Assembly: GCA_903887975.1 (NCBI GenBank)
Contig: CAISSD010000179.1
Span: forward strand, 1-18,396
DNA: 18,396 nt
Source of the DNA: an uncultured Legionellaceae bacterium
GTDB taxonomy: Bacteria > Pseudomonadota > Gammaproteobacteria > Legionellales > Legionellaceae
Reading direction: 5' to 3'
Shown: in pieces, positions 7,158-15,640 of the stretch
How the letters are laid out: each line of letters opens with the position of its first letter
Numbering within the stretch: the first letter of the stretch is position 1
Program-made: the position numbers and the translations under genes
The notes under the pieces: generated by a model
Seen by the model: the letters and a program-made list of their open reading frames with translations, nothing else
Told to the model about the DNA's origin: nothing
The model's database searches: none

Positions 7158-8044
7158 TGAAGCATTTTTTAAGTATTGATGATTTAACCCATCGTGATGT
7201 TTTGGGTTTGATACAACATGCCCTGAGTTTTAAAACGCATGAGATGGTTCATCGTCAGTCTTCACAAATTTTATGTCCCTTGTTTTACGAAAACAGTACC
7301 AGAACCAGGATGAGTTTTGAACTGGCAGCAAGGCAATTGGGGATGATGGTCGTGGGGTTTGATGTTCAAGCATCGTCAAATAGCAAAGGGGAGTCGTTGT
7401 TGGACACCCTTAGAACCTTGGAGGCCATGGGTGTTGGGATTGGGGTGATTCGTCATTCCGAGTCCGGTGTGTTGCATGCATTGGCCAGTCAAATGGATGG
7501 CGTGATGCACTTGGTGAATGCGGGTGATGGTCAAAATGAACATCCAACGCAAGCGTTGTTGGATTTGATGACCATCATGCAACAAAAACCCGATCTTCAT
7601 GCTTTAAACATCGTGGTGGTCGGTAATGTGCGTCATTCTAGGGTGGCGCATTCGTTCCAGCGCTTGTGCGCTTTGATGGGGGTTCAGTCTTTAGTCTTTG
7701 CGTGCCCTAAAGTATGGGAGCCTCAAGCGCCTTATTTTGGTGAAGTGACTCAAGATCTTGATGCCGTGTTACAAAACGCTGATGTGGTGATGAGTTTACG
7801 TGTGCAGCAAGAAAGGCTTCAATCTCATGAGAAACTTGATTTGATGGATTATCGAGAGGATTATGGTTTAACAGCAAAGCGGTTAAAACACATGAAATCG
7901 GATGTCATGATTTTACATCCAGGTCCCATCAATCGTGGGGTTGAAATTGACGATGCGGTTGCCGATGGGCCGAATTCGTCTATTTTGCAACAAGTTCAAA
8001 ATGGCGTTTGTATGCGGATGGCGATTTTGGATTGGTTGGATTAA
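7157..8044 (+). CDS. pyrB: Aspartate carbamoyltransferase catalytic subunit
   Basis: The 295-residue enzyme joins carbamoyl phosphate to aspartate, the committed step of pyrimidine synthesis in the cytoplasm. The carbamoyl-phosphate loop STRTR is at 47-51 and the SKGES loop (catalytic Lys) at 76-80. HPTQALLD is at 129-136, LRVQQER at 214-220 and HPGPINRG at 254-261. I chose the ATG at 7157 because it overlaps the ruvX stop by one base (TGATG) and gives the usual N-terminus; the open frame extends upstream only inside ruvX. No regulatory subunit pyrI and no pyrC follow, since the convergent comM gene ends 10 bases downstream. A Pseudomonas-type holoenzyme paired with a dihydroorotase-like subunit encoded elsewhere is possible but not shown. 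Confidence 0.96.
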   Translation: MKHFLSIDDLTHRDVLGLIQHALSFKTHEMVHRQSSQILCPLFYENSTRTRMSFELAARQLGMMVVGFDVQASSNSKGESLLDTLRTLEAMGVGIGVIRHSESGVLHALASQMDGVMHLVNAGDGQNEHPTQALLDLMTIMQQKPDLHALNIVVVGNVRHSRVAHSFQRLCALMGVQSLVFACPKVWEPQAPYFGEVTQDLDAVLQNADVVMSLRVQQERLQSHEKLDLMDYREDYGLTAKRLKHMKSDVMILHPGPINRGVEIDDAVADGPNSSILQQVQNGVCMRMAILDWLD

Positions 8045-8054
8045 TAGAGCTCCG

Positions 8055-9569
8055 TCATCTTGGCACAGGCAAGGCTTGTTTAAAAGACAATGCTTGTTGA
8101 AGATGCGTGATGTGCACTTTTTCACAATCATGATGATCCGCCAATGTTCTTGAAACCTTCAGTAACCGATGAAATCCCCGTGCCGATGGTTTGAATTGAC
8201 TGATGACTTTGGCCAAAAAATCACGTTCTTTGGTGTCTAAAAAACACGCGTTTTCACAGCTTTTGGGATCCAAAAAAGCATTCAAACACCCTTGACGCTT
8301 GATTTGTCGTGCTTGAACCAAAGCAATATGCTCACGCAGACTTTGGCTCACTTGCGTGTTGGATTCAGGGGTGTTTAACAATTCATGATGTTCTAAGGGT
8401 TGAATGTTGATGTGCATGTCAATTCTATCCAACAAAGGTGCTGACAATTTTGCCACATAGCGCGCAATTTTTTCCGGCGTGCAATGGCAATTGGCTTTAG
8501 GATTACCCCATTGACCACAAGGACAAGGGTTCATGGCGGCAATCAATTGAAAACGTGCAGGAAATTCGGTCTGCATGGCCGCACGCGAGATGCAAATGGT
8601 GCCTGATTCTAATGGCTCGCGTAATGTTTCTAGTACATGGCGCTGAAACTCAGGTAATTCATCCAAAAACAGTACCCCGTGGTGTGCCAGTGATATTTCT
8701 CCTGGTTTGGGCGGATTGCCACCACCCACCAAAGCAATGGAAGAAGCGGTATGATGCGGTGCGCGCGTTGGGGGTTGACGCCAATGGTTAAAATCAATCG
8801 GGGTACCGCGAATGGAGTTGATGGCGGCGCATTCTAGTGCTTGGGTTTCGGTTAATTCGGGGAGTAAGGTGCTAAAGCGTTTTGCCAGCATGGTTTTGCC
8901 ACTACCTGGTGAGCCGCGAAGCAATACACTATGCCCACCTGAAGCCGCAATTTCTAAAGCATATTTTGCAAATTGTTGGCCTTTGACATCGGACCAATCC
9001 ATTTCTTGCGTGGTGCTTATGATGGTGGGGCGCTCAGGCAAGGGATGCAGTGGTTCGTTGTGACTTAGGTAGCGACACACTTCTCGTAAATGATGGGCGT
9101 AAAAGACTTTTGAGGGCGCAACCAAAGCGGCTTCTTCGGCGTTTGCTTTGGCAATGATGAGCGTTTGTTGCTGTTGATGACTGGCCAATACCACCGGAAC
9201 AACAGCATGAATACCGCGTAATTCCCCACTTAAAGCCAGCTCACCTATAAATTCGTGATCGTTTAAATGTGTTTTGGGAATTTGTCCTGATGCAGCCAAA
9301 ATACCAATGGCGATGGCCAAATCAAAGCCACTGCCAGCTTTTGGCACATTGGCAGGCGCAAGATTCACCGTGATGCGTCGGCAGGGAAATTCAAATTGGC
9401 TATTGATGATGGCGCTTCGAACCCGATCTTTACTTTCTTTGACGGCGGTTTCGGCAAGGCCAACCATGGTAAAACTCGGTAAGCCATTGGATAAGTGGAC
9501 TTCAACATACACGGATAATGCCTTGATGCCCAAGGTACTGCGGGTTTTGCTGATGGCAAGATTCATCAT
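8055..9569 (-). CDS. comM: ComM/YifB-family Mg-chelatase-like AAA+ helicase
   Basis: The 504-residue protein is of full family length. The N-terminal Lon-protease-like domain (about 1-165) is followed by the AAA+ core: Walker A GSPGSGKT at 219-226, Walker B VLFLDE at 299-304, and a Cys cluster at C349, C351, C361 and C363, probably metal-binding. The arginine-rich PLLDRIDMH motif is at 378-386 and a C-terminal Mg-chelatase subdomain runs to the end. ComM is a hexameric helicase that drives branch migration of incoming DNA during natural transformation. It lies 49 bases downstream of ubiK on the same strand, a pairing common in gammaproteobacteria, and is preceded by an AAGGA ribosome-binding site. 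Tandem ATGs at 9569 and 9566 leave the start ambiguous by one codon. Confidence 0.95.
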   Translation of the reverse strand: MMNLAISKTRSTLGIKALSVYVEVHLSNGLPSFTMVGLAETAVKESKDRVRSAIINSQFEFPCRRITVNLAPANVPKAGSGFDLAIAIGILAASGQIPKTHLNDHEFIGELALSGELRGIHAVVPVVLASHQQQQTLIIAKANAEEAALVAPSKVFYAHHLREVCRYLSHNEPLHPLPERPTIISTTQEMDWSDVKGQQFAKYALEIAASGGHSVLLRGSPGSGKTMLAKRFSTLLPELTETQALECAAINSIRGTPIDFNHWRQPPTRAPHHTASSIALVGGGNPPKPGEISLAHHGVLFLDELPEFQRHVLETLREPLESGTICISRAAMQTEFPARFQLIAAMNPCPCGQWGNPKANCHCTPEKIARYVAKLSAPLLDRIDMHINIQPLEHHELLNTPESNTQVSQSLREHIALVQARQIKRQGCLNAFLDPKSCENACFLDTKERDFLAKVISQFKPSARGFHRLLKVSRTLADHHDCEKVHITHLQQALSFKQALPVPR

Positions 9570-9618
9570 GAATAATGTTCCTTCAAGGTTGGATGGGCGG
9601 TTGGACGCCTTTGGGTTT

Positions 9619-9855
9619 TTAGGACTGTTTTTCGATTTGGGCTTTTAATTCTTCCAATTGAGCGCGTGTTCGGGCCAATACTTTGACTTGAACATCAAAT
9701 TCTTCTCGGGTGACCAAATCCAGGTGCGCAAAGGCTGCTTGTAAAACAGATTTGAATTGATCTTTGATGTCTTGTTCAAATTGTTGCGCGCTTTGCGGGA
9801 GAATTTCGTATAATTTTTTGGAGAGATCGTCAAATAGTTGGCTGTTGAACATCAT
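9619..9855 (-). CDS. ubiK: Ubiquinone biosynthesis accessory factor UbiK (BMFP/YqiC family)
   Basis: The 78-residue protein has the BMFP layout: an amphipathic N-terminal helix (about 5-45, FDDLSKKLYEILPQ) and a C-terminal coiled coil (about 50-76) with TREEFDVQVKVLARTRAQLE. In E. coli UbiK helps the UbiJ-containing complex for aerobic ubiquinone synthesis and binds lipids. The ATG at 9855 is chosen because AAAGGA lies 4 bases upstream and the protein then matches family length. The frame is open a further 102 codons, but that extension has no ribosome-binding site, is unlike the family, and overlaps the neighbouring gene's coding region. It sits between a secreted DUF333-like protein and comM on the same strand. 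Confidence 0.92.
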   Translation of the reverse strand: MMFNSQLFDDLSKKLYEILPQSAQQFEQDIKDQFKSVLQAAFAHLDLVTREEFDVQVKVLARTRAQLEELKAQIEKQS

Positions 9856-9895
9856 GAATTCCTTTAAGCTATTGATGCATGCAGTGTAGCAACAT

Positions 9896-10441
9896 TTATG
9901 GATTTGGTACAGGAAACAATAATGGTTCGGCACGAACATTCGCTTTGACTTCGTCATAGCCTTCTCGATGATTGGCCATATAAATGAGTGTCCAAGCACT
10001 AACCATCGATCCATCCCCAAAGGTACAAACATCCGATGCATTGCCGTTGGTTTCTTGAAATCCACCACTGACTGCAAAACCAATGGCGGTTCCGCCCAAA
10101 TGCTGGCAAACATTATAAGCAGGATTTTGTGCGGTTCCTTGAAATAAAGGCGAGTTTTCATCGATTTCGGGCAAGGTTTTCATGTAGGTTGCCGCAATGC
10201 TTGGTTTTAACGATGCAAAAGCTTGAAGACCAATCGTTAACTGCCCGTTGTCTTTTTTGAACACGCAAAAAGGCAATGATGTGCCTTCTAAAGTACCGTT
10301 TTGGGTGCTGTAGGTTGCGACCATCGGAGTGACCGTGCCGTTTTTTTCTTGGCAATAGGTGGCCCAATCGTTGGTTGCAAAAGCCATGTTTTGGATTAAA
10401 AACAAGCAAGATAAAATCATTGAATGATGGCTAAACCCCAT
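9896..10441 (-). CDS. Secreted protein with two DUF333-like repeats, function unknown
   Basis: The 181-residue precursor has a hydrophobic N-terminus (about 8-22) with a likely signal peptidase I site after AFA (22). The mature part holds two similar halves, each with two Cys. The first has YCQEKNG and later FCVF (C30, C59). The second has NPAYNVCQHLGG and later DVCTFGDGSMVSAW (C112, C139). The second half closely matches the pattern of small DUF333 proteins (NPA..C...GG...C...DG....W), so I read the protein as a degenerate tandem of that domain with two possible disulfides, probably periplasmic. DUF333 has no settled function. An AAGGA site precedes the ATG. It is divergent from the suf operon and 40 bases upstream of ubiK. 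Confidence 0.7.
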   Translation of the reverse strand: MGFSHHSMILSCLFLIQNMAFATNDWATYCQEKNGTVTPMVATYSTQNGTLEGTSLPFCVFKKDNGQLTIGLQAFASLKPSIAATYMKTLPEIDENSPLFQGTAQNPAYNVCQHLGGTAIGFAVSGGFQETNGNASDVCTFGDGSMVSAWTLIYMANHREGYDEVKANVRAEPLLFPVPNP

Positions 10442-10535
10442 GATGGCTGTCCTTAATTTAAAAGTACTGATGGTTAAAGTTTAGTACAAAAATGCGTTTT
10501 TTTAAAACATGCTGTTATTTTCATTCATTTAGGAC

Positions 10536-10566
10536 TAAAATGGTACTCGATTATTTTGATGAAGGA
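10536..10566 (+). promoter_or_regulatory. Possible -10 element and ribosome-binding site of the suf operon
   Basis: TAAAAT at 10536-10541 is a good -10 box, but the matching -35 region is poor (CTGTTA at 10512-10517, 18-base spacer, three of six matches), as expected for a regulated promoter. GAAGGA at 10561-10566 lies 7 bases before the ATG at 10574 and decides that start over in-frame TTG/ATG codons at 10556 and 10559. I could not find a convincing IscR-type palindrome. The 132-base divergent gap (10442-10573) must also carry the promoter of the DUF333-like gene. Confidence 0.4.
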
Positions 10567-10573
10567 TGGTATC

Positions 10574-11005
10574 ATGCGCATCAGCAAAATGGCCGATTAT
10601 GGAACGGTTGTGATGGTTTATTTGGCAAAACACACGGATGTTTTATCCACAGCACGTGATATTGCCCACCAAACGCATCTTAACCTGCCAACGGTCAGTA
10701 AAATTTTAAAGCGCTTAACGTCCGCCGGTTTATTAATATCTGTACGGGGCGCGTTGGGTGGGTATCAATTGCAGCGTGATGCAACAACCATTAGTGTTGC
10801 TGATATTGTCGCTGCATTAGATAACGTGTCGGGATTAACCGAATGCAGTTTGCAGCCCAATGTTTGTGCTTTGCAATCGGTGTGTGATGTTCAGGGGCAT
10901 TGGCGCTCAATTAGCCATATTATTGCCGAAGCTTTGCGTGGTGTGCGTCTTGATGTTTTGGCAAAACCAGTAAAGCCTATGACTGTTGGAGTAAATCGTG
11001 GGTAA
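10574..11005 (+). CDS. Rrf2-family regulator of the SUF operon
   Basis: The 143-residue winged-helix regulator is of the IscR/Rrf2 type. It opens with MRISKMADYG, typical of the gammaproteobacterial SUF-system regulators. The helix-turn-helix covers about 26-50 (ARDIAHQTHLNLPTVSKIL), followed by the wing VRGALGGYQL (57-66). Three Cys at 91, 98 and 104 are placed to hold an Fe-S cluster, so it probably senses cluster supply and controls the operon it heads. The spacing is C-x6-C-x5-C, one residue longer in the first gap than IscR's C-x5-C-x5-C. Its last 8 bases overlap the GTG start of sufB. The start at 10574 is supported by a strong ribosome-binding site. The direct target genes are inferred from position. 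Confidence 0.9.
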   Translation: MRISKMADYGTVVMVYLAKHTDVLSTARDIAHQTHLNLPTVSKILKRLTSAGLLISVRGALGGYQLQRDATTISVADIVAALDNVSGLTECSLQPNVCALQSVCDVQGHWRSISHIIAEALRGVRLDVLAKPVKPMTVGVNRG

Positions 11006-12446
11006 ATCAAACAATCAAATTGATGCGCTGATGGAGCGGGAATACCAACATGGTTTTGTCACCGAGTTGGAAACAGACACCTTTCTTCCCGGTCTTGATG
11101 AAACCGTCATCAGACGCTTGTCTGCCATTAAAGGCGAGCCTGAATTTTTGTTGGAATGGCGTTTGTCGGCATTTAAATTGTGGCAAACCATGACGCCACC
11201 TGAATGGTCTAGTGTGGTTCATCCACCCATAGATTTTCAAAACATGTCTTATTATTCAGCGCCCAAACAAAAGACTGACGCTCCAAAAAGTTTGGATGAG
11301 GTCGATCCTGAATTGTTGCGTACCTATGAAAAACTGGGTATTCCGTTGCGTGAACAAGAAATGTTGGCCGGTGTTGCCGTCGATGCGGTGTTCGATAGTG
11401 TGTCGGTGGCCACGACATTCAAGGCCAAATTGGCGGAAAAAGGGGTTATTTTTTGTTCTTTTTCTGAAGCCGTTCGTGAGCATCCAGAATTGATTCGGCA
11501 ATATTTGGGATCGGTGGTGCCGGTTCGCGATAATTTTTATGCAGCGCTTAATTCCGCTGTTTTTAGTGATGGTTCGTTTGTGTACATCCCTAAAGGCGTG
11601 CGATGTCCCATGGAATTATCAACTTATTTTCGCATTAATGCTGCATCCACCGGACAATTTGAGCGCACGCTGATTGTTGCGGATGCTGATGCTTATGTGT
11701 CTTATCTTGAGGGATGTACCGCACCCATGCGCGATGAGCATCAATTGCATGCCGCGGTGGTCGAGCTTGTGGCTTTGGATGGTGCACAAATCAAATATGC
11801 AACCGTGCAAAATTGGTACCCCGGTGATAAAGACGGGCTTGGCGGTATTTATAATTTTGTGACCAAACGCGGTGCTTGTCGAGGACGCGGTTCGAAAATA
11901 TCATGGACTCAAATTGAAACAGGTTCTGCCATCACCTGGAAATATCCCAGTGTGATCTTGCAAGGCGATGATTCTGTTGGTGAGTTTTATTCGGTTGCCG
12001 TCACCAACAATCATCAACAGGCGGATACCGGAACCAAAATGATTCATTTGGGTAAAAACACCCGCTCCACGATTATTTCCAAAGGGATTAGTGCTGGCCA
12101 TTCACACAATGCCTATCGTGGCTTGGTGCGCATTGCGCCCACGGCATTGAATGCACGCAATTACACGCAGTGCGATTCCATGCTGATGGGATCGAAAAGC
12201 TCAGCGCATACCTATCCTTACATTGAGGTTAAACAACCCAGTGCCATGGTCGAACATGAGGCCACCACATCGAAAATCAGTGATGAACAATTGTTTTATT
12301 GCCAACAACGTGGCATCAACACGGAAGACTCCGTGTCCATGATTGTGAATGGTTTTTGTAAGCAAGTACTTAAAGAATTACCCATGGAGTTTGCGGTGGA
12401 AGCAACCAAACTTTTGGGCATTAGTTTAGAGGGGGCAGTTGGATGA
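10998..12446 (+). CDS. sufB: Fe-S cluster assembly scaffold SufB
   Basis: The 482-residue protein is the SufB subunit of the SufBC2D scaffold, where Fe-S clusters form in the cytoplasm. E. coli SufB has 495 residues. The beta-helix core is highly typical, for example GVRCPMELSTYFRIN (200-214), YLEGCTAP (236-243) and HSHNAYRGLV (368-377). C392 in the NYTQCDSMLMG segment and E421 in MVEHEATTSKI keep the same 29-residue spacing as E. coli C405 and E434, the residues tied to sulfur transfer and cluster formation. The start is GTG at 10998, with GGAG 6 bases upstream, inside the end of the regulator gene. An ATG at codon 12 is a weaker alternative. sufC overlaps its stop by 4 bases. Confidence 0.97.
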   Translation: MGKSNNQIDALMEREYQHGFVTELETDTFLPGLDETVIRRLSAIKGEPEFLLEWRLSAFKLWQTMTPPEWSSVVHPPIDFQNMSYYSAPKQKTDAPKSLDEVDPELLRTYEKLGIPLREQEMLAGVAVDAVFDSVSVATTFKAKLAEKGVIFCSFSEAVREHPELIRQYLGSVVPVRDNFYAALNSAVFSDGSFVYIPKGVRCPMELSTYFRINAASTGQFERTLIVADADAYVSYLEGCTAPMRDEHQLHAAVVELVALDGAQIKYATVQNWYPGDKDGLGGIYNFVTKRGACRGRGSKISWTQIETGSAITWKYPSVILQGDDSVGEFYSVAVTNNHQQADTGTKMIHLGKNTRSTIISKGISAGHSHNAYRGLVRIAPTALNARNYTQCDSMLMGSKSSAHTYPYIEVKQPSAMVEHEATTSKISDEQLFYCQQRGINTEDSVSMIVNGFCKQVLKELPMEFAVEATKLLGISLEGAVG

Positions 12447-13213
12447 TGAAACAACAACATTTACTTGAAATCAACAATCTTCAAGTTTCAATTGGTGACA
12501 CAGCGATTTTAAAGGGGATTGATTTAATCATAAATCCTGGCGAGGTTCATGCCATCATGGGGCCTAATGGCTCAGGTAAAAGCACGCTCTCTAAAGTTCT
12601 GGCAGGGCATCCGGCTTATGAAGTGACGGGCGGGCGTATTGTTTATGATGGTATCGATTTGCTGCCTTTATCGCCTGAGGAACGTGCAGAGGCGGGTGTT
12701 TTTATGTCGTTTCAGTATCCTGTTGAAATTCCTGGGGTGACCAATATTAATTTTCTTAAAGCATCGGTCAATGCCATTCGAAAAGCACGTGGACAAAAAA
12801 CCATGGATGCGGTGGAGTTTTTAAGTTTTATTCGCGGTCTTTGTAAAAATTTAGCGATGGATGAGAGTTTTTTGTATCGAAACATCAACGAAGGTTTTTC
12901 AGGTGGCGAGAAAAAACGCAATGAAATGGTTCAAATGGCAGCACTTGAGCCAAAACTTTCTATTCTGGATGAAACCGATTCCGGTTTGGATATTGATGCA
13001 TTAAAAACCATAGCTCAAGGCGTGAATGCCATGCGCGCGCCTTCCCGGGCCATTATTTTGGTCACGCATTATCAGCGTTTGTTGAATTATATCGAGCCTG
13101 ATGTCATTCATGTTTTATCCAATGGGCGCATTGTTAAATCAGGTGATAAATCATTGGCGTTAACGTTGGAAGCCAAAGGTTATGGTTGGTTGGATGAAGT
13201 GGAGCAGGCATGA
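12443..13213 (+). CDS. sufC: Fe-S cluster assembly ATPase SufC
   Basis: The 256-residue soluble ABC-type ATPase powers the SufBC2D scaffold. Walker A GPNGSGKST is at 40-48 and the Q-loop FQYPVEIPG at 90-98. The ABC signature GFSGGEKKRNE is at 151-161, Walker B with its catalytic Glu (LSILDETDSGLD) at 172-183, and the switch His is in VTHYQR (207-212). All nucleotide-binding residues are intact. Two adjacent ATGs (12443, 12446) make the start ambiguous by one codon. The gene is coupled to sufB and sufD by 4-base overlaps on both sides, as expected for subunits of one complex. Confidence 0.97.
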   Translation: MMKQQHLLEINNLQVSIGDTAILKGIDLIINPGEVHAIMGPNGSGKSTLSKVLAGHPAYEVTGGRIVYDGIDLLPLSPEERAEAGVFMSFQYPVEIPGVTNINFLKASVNAIRKARGQKTMDAVEFLSFIRGLCKNLAMDESFLYRNINEGFSGGEKKRNEMVQMAALEPKLSILDETDSGLDIDALKTIAQGVNAMRAPSRAIILVTHYQRLLNYIEPDVIHVLSNGRIVKSGDKSLALTLEAKGYGWLDEVEQA

Positions 13214-14394
13214 CCCATTCACTTGCGCACTATCTTCATCTTGGTTTAAACCATACCGATTTACCTTGGCTCCAATCACTCCATCAAGAGGCATGTTTGG
13301 ATTTTAAACGGCTTGGATTTCCAACGCGTCATCATGAGTCTTGGAAATACACGCGATTGGATGGTTTTTTGGCATTGGAATCATTGTCTTTGGCTTTAGA
13401 CAGTGTATCGGTGGTGGATGTTCCAAAAGGCGTGATGGTGATGCCTTTGATGCAGGCCTGTTACGAACATCCTGAAAAAATTCAACCCTATTTGGCGCAA
13501 TTGTTAACCCATGAACATGGGTTGACGGCCATGAATACGGCGTTGTGGAATCAAGGATTTTTTGTGTATGTTCCCAAAGGGGTTCAATGCACAGAGCCGT
13601 TGTGGATTCGTCATCACATAAACCATGAGCAAAATTTTTCGGTGGTCCGGCATTTGGTGGTGGCAGAAGAAGGCAGTACGCTTCAAGTGATTGAAGATTT
13701 TAACGGGGATGAAGCTTTTTCTTATGCAACCAATACCGTGACTGAGGTGATGTTAAAACCCAACGCAAAAGTATTGCATTACCGATGCCAACACGAAGGC
13801 ATGGCGGCGTTTCATTTTGGACAGACGGTGGCGTATCAGCAACAAAACAGTCATTTTGAAAGCCATGTGCTTAATGTTGGTGGACTTTGGGTGCGAACCG
13901 ATTTAACCATCAAAATGCAGGAACCCCACGCCAAATGTGTTTTAAATGGAATTTATGTGGCCGAAGGCGCGCAACACATGGATCATCATACCGAGGTTAT
14001 TCATGAAGTCTCGGACTGTGAAAGTCACCAAGATTATAAAGGCATTGCCAATGCTCATGCTCGCGTGGTGTTTGATGGTCAGGTCAAAGTGTTAAGAAAT
14101 GCGCAACGCACCAAAGCGCATCAATCCAATAAAAATTTGTTGTTGTCCAATCATGCCGAGGTCGACACCAAACCTCAATTAAACATTGATGCTGATGATG
14201 TGATTTGCACTCATGGAGCCACGGTTGGTCAATTGGATGAAGACGCATTGTTTTATTTAACCACGCGAGGTATTACAAGGCGTGATGCAACACATTGTTT
14301 GATTCAAGCGTTTTTACATCAAAATGTACAACAATTAACGCATCCTGCGCTGATGACATGGATGAACGAATGGTTACAAACTCATTTGGGGTGA
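13210..14394 (+). CDS. sufD: Fe-S cluster assembly protein SufD
   Basis: The 394-residue paralogue of SufB pairs with it in the SufBC2D scaffold; E. coli SufD has 423. The N-terminal helical part is followed by the beta-helix. Residues 252-298 include HMDHHTEV and the DYKGIANAHARVVFDG segment. The C-terminal CTHGATVGQLDEDALFYL (333-350) contains C333 and H335, the equivalents of E. coli C358 and H360 at the SufB-SufD interface, where clusters are thought to assemble. It overlaps sufC by 4 bases (ATGA), and sufS starts 4 bases after its stop. Confidence 0.96.
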   Translation: MTHSLAHYLHLGLNHTDLPWLQSLHQEACLDFKRLGFPTRHHESWKYTRLDGFLALESLSLALDSVSVVDVPKGVMVMPLMQACYEHPEKIQPYLAQLLTHEHGLTAMNTALWNQGFFVYVPKGVQCTEPLWIRHHINHEQNFSVVRHLVVAEEGSTLQVIEDFNGDEAFSYATNTVTEVMLKPNAKVLHYRCQHEGMAAFHFGQTVAYQQQNSHFESHVLNVGGLWVRTDLTIKMQEPHAKCVLNGIYVAEGAQHMDHHTEVIHEVSDCESHQDYKGIANAHARVVFDGQVKVLRNAQRTKAHQSNKNLLLSNHAEVDTKPQLNIDADDVICTHGATVGQLDEDALFYLTTRGITRRDATHCLIQAFLHQNVQQLTHPALMTWMNEWLQTHLG

Positions 14395-14398
14395 AGCA

Positions 14399-15640
14399 AT
14401 GACACAGTCAATGGCGCATAAAAATTGGGATGTTGAGGCAATTCGAAAAGATTTCCCCTTGTTGCAACGCGAAGTTCATGGATATCCCTTGGTGTATTTT
14501 GACAACGCTGCCACCACCCAAAAGCCCAATGTGGTTCTTGAGTCTATGGATCATTATTATCGTTATGAAAATGCCAATGTGCATCGCAGCGTGCATGATT
14601 TGGGTGCCCGTGCGACCGAGCAATACGAGCAATCGCGTGAAAAAATCAAATGGTTCATCAACGCCCATTCGGTACAAGAATGTATTTTTGTTCGAGGGGC
14701 GACCGAGGCCATTAATTTGGTGGCGAATAGCTATGTAACGCCCAGAATCAAGCCAGGTGATGAGATTCTTATCACGCATATGGAGCATCATGCCAATATT
14801 GTCCCATGGCAAATGGTGTGCCAAAAGACGGGAGCGGTGCTTAAAGTGGCGCCCATTAGTCTTGAGGGTGAGGTGGATTTAAAAGCATTTGAAGCTTTAT
14901 TGTCGTCGCGTACAAAATTTGTGGCGATTAATTACGTTTCCAATGCATTGGGCACCATTAATCCTGTGCGACAAATGATTGACATGGCGCACGCGGTGGG
15001 TGCCAAAGTATTGGTCGATGGCGCGCAGGCGATTGCGCATTTGCGGATTGATGTGGCGGCTTTGGATTGTGATTTTTATGTGTTTTCTGGACATAAAATG
15101 TTTGGCCCCATGGGTATTGGGGTTTTGTGGGGGCGTGAAGCGTTGCTTGATGAGTCCATCCCTTATCAAGGTGGTGGCGAGATGATTGCCCAAGTGACTT
15201 TTGAGGCCACGCAATATGCGCCACTGCCCTATAAATTTGAGGCTGGAACCCCGAATGTTGGGGGTGCCATTGGCTTGGCTGCGGCGATTGATTATTTGTC
15301 GGCTTTGGATTTTAAAGCATTGATGCAATACGAGGCAATGCTGTTGTCGTATACAGCCGCTGCATTGGAAGCGGTTGGGGGCTTTAATGTGATTGGTACA
15401 GCGGCTCATAAAGTACCGGTGGTGTCTTTTGTGCATGGTGGCATTCATGCGCATGATGTGGGCACCATTTTGGATGGTAAAGGAGTCGCTGTGCGAAGTG
15501 GGCATCATTGTGCCATGCCGTTGATGGATTTTTATGGGGTTTCGGCAACCACAAGGTTGTCGTTGTCTTTTTATAACACCACGCACGAGATTGATGTGTG
15601 CATGAGCGCTCTTCAAACGGCGAAACAAATTTTTGGATGA
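14399..15640 (+). CDS. sufS: Cysteine desulfurase SufS
   Basis: The 413-residue PLP enzyme takes sulfur from cysteine to feed the SUF scaffold. The N-terminal FDNAATTQKP (34-43), the HMEHHANIVPW region (127-137) and the PLP-binding Lys in SGHKMFGP (K233) are all present. So is the short group II active-site loop RSGHHCAMP, with catalytic C371. Length and motifs match SufS rather than IscS or NifS. The start is 4 bases after the sufD stop with GGGGTGAAG upstream. The sulfur acceptor is probably the SufU encoded directly downstream, since no sufE is present here. Confidence 0.96.
   Translation: MTQSMAHKNWDVEAIRKDFPLLQREVHGYPLVYFDNAATTQKPNVVLESMDHYYRYENANVHRSVHDLGARATEQYEQSREKIKWFINAHSVQECIFVRGATEAINLVANSYVTPRIKPGDEILITHMEHHANIVPWQMVCQKTGAVLKVAPISLEGEVDLKAFEALLSSRTKFVAINYVSNALGTINPVRQMIDMAHAVGAKVLVDGAQAIAHLRIDVAALDCDFYVFSGHKMFGPMGIGVLWGREALLDESIPYQGGGEMIAQVTFEATQYAPLPYKFEAGTPNVGGAIGLAAAIDYLSALDFKALMQYEAMLLSYTAAALEAVGGFNVIGTAAHKVPVVSFVHGGIHAHDVGTILDGKGVAVRSGHHCAMPLMDFYGVSATTRLSLSFYNTTHEIDVCMSALQTAKQIFG

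Noticed and set aside
9856..10161. A 102-codon N-terminal extension of the UbiK reading frame
   Set aside because: It overlaps the DUF333-like gene out of frame, has no ribosome-binding site and no family match. The ATG at 9855 has AAAGGA upstream and gives normal UbiK length.
10525..10552. IscR type 1 box upstream of the SUF regulator
   Set aside because: GGACT and GGTACTC are present, but the arms do not form a convincing dyad when compared base by base.
14408..15628. Long antisense open frames opposite sufS (138 and 243 codons)
   Set aside because: They are His/Arg-rich low-quality translations with no domain and no ribosome-binding site, lying opposite an intact sufS; they are shadow frames.
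15598..15636. Upstream start for sufU inside sufS
   Set aside because: The 13 extra residues are out-of-frame sufS sequence. The start at 15637 puts the zinc ligands at the usual positions.
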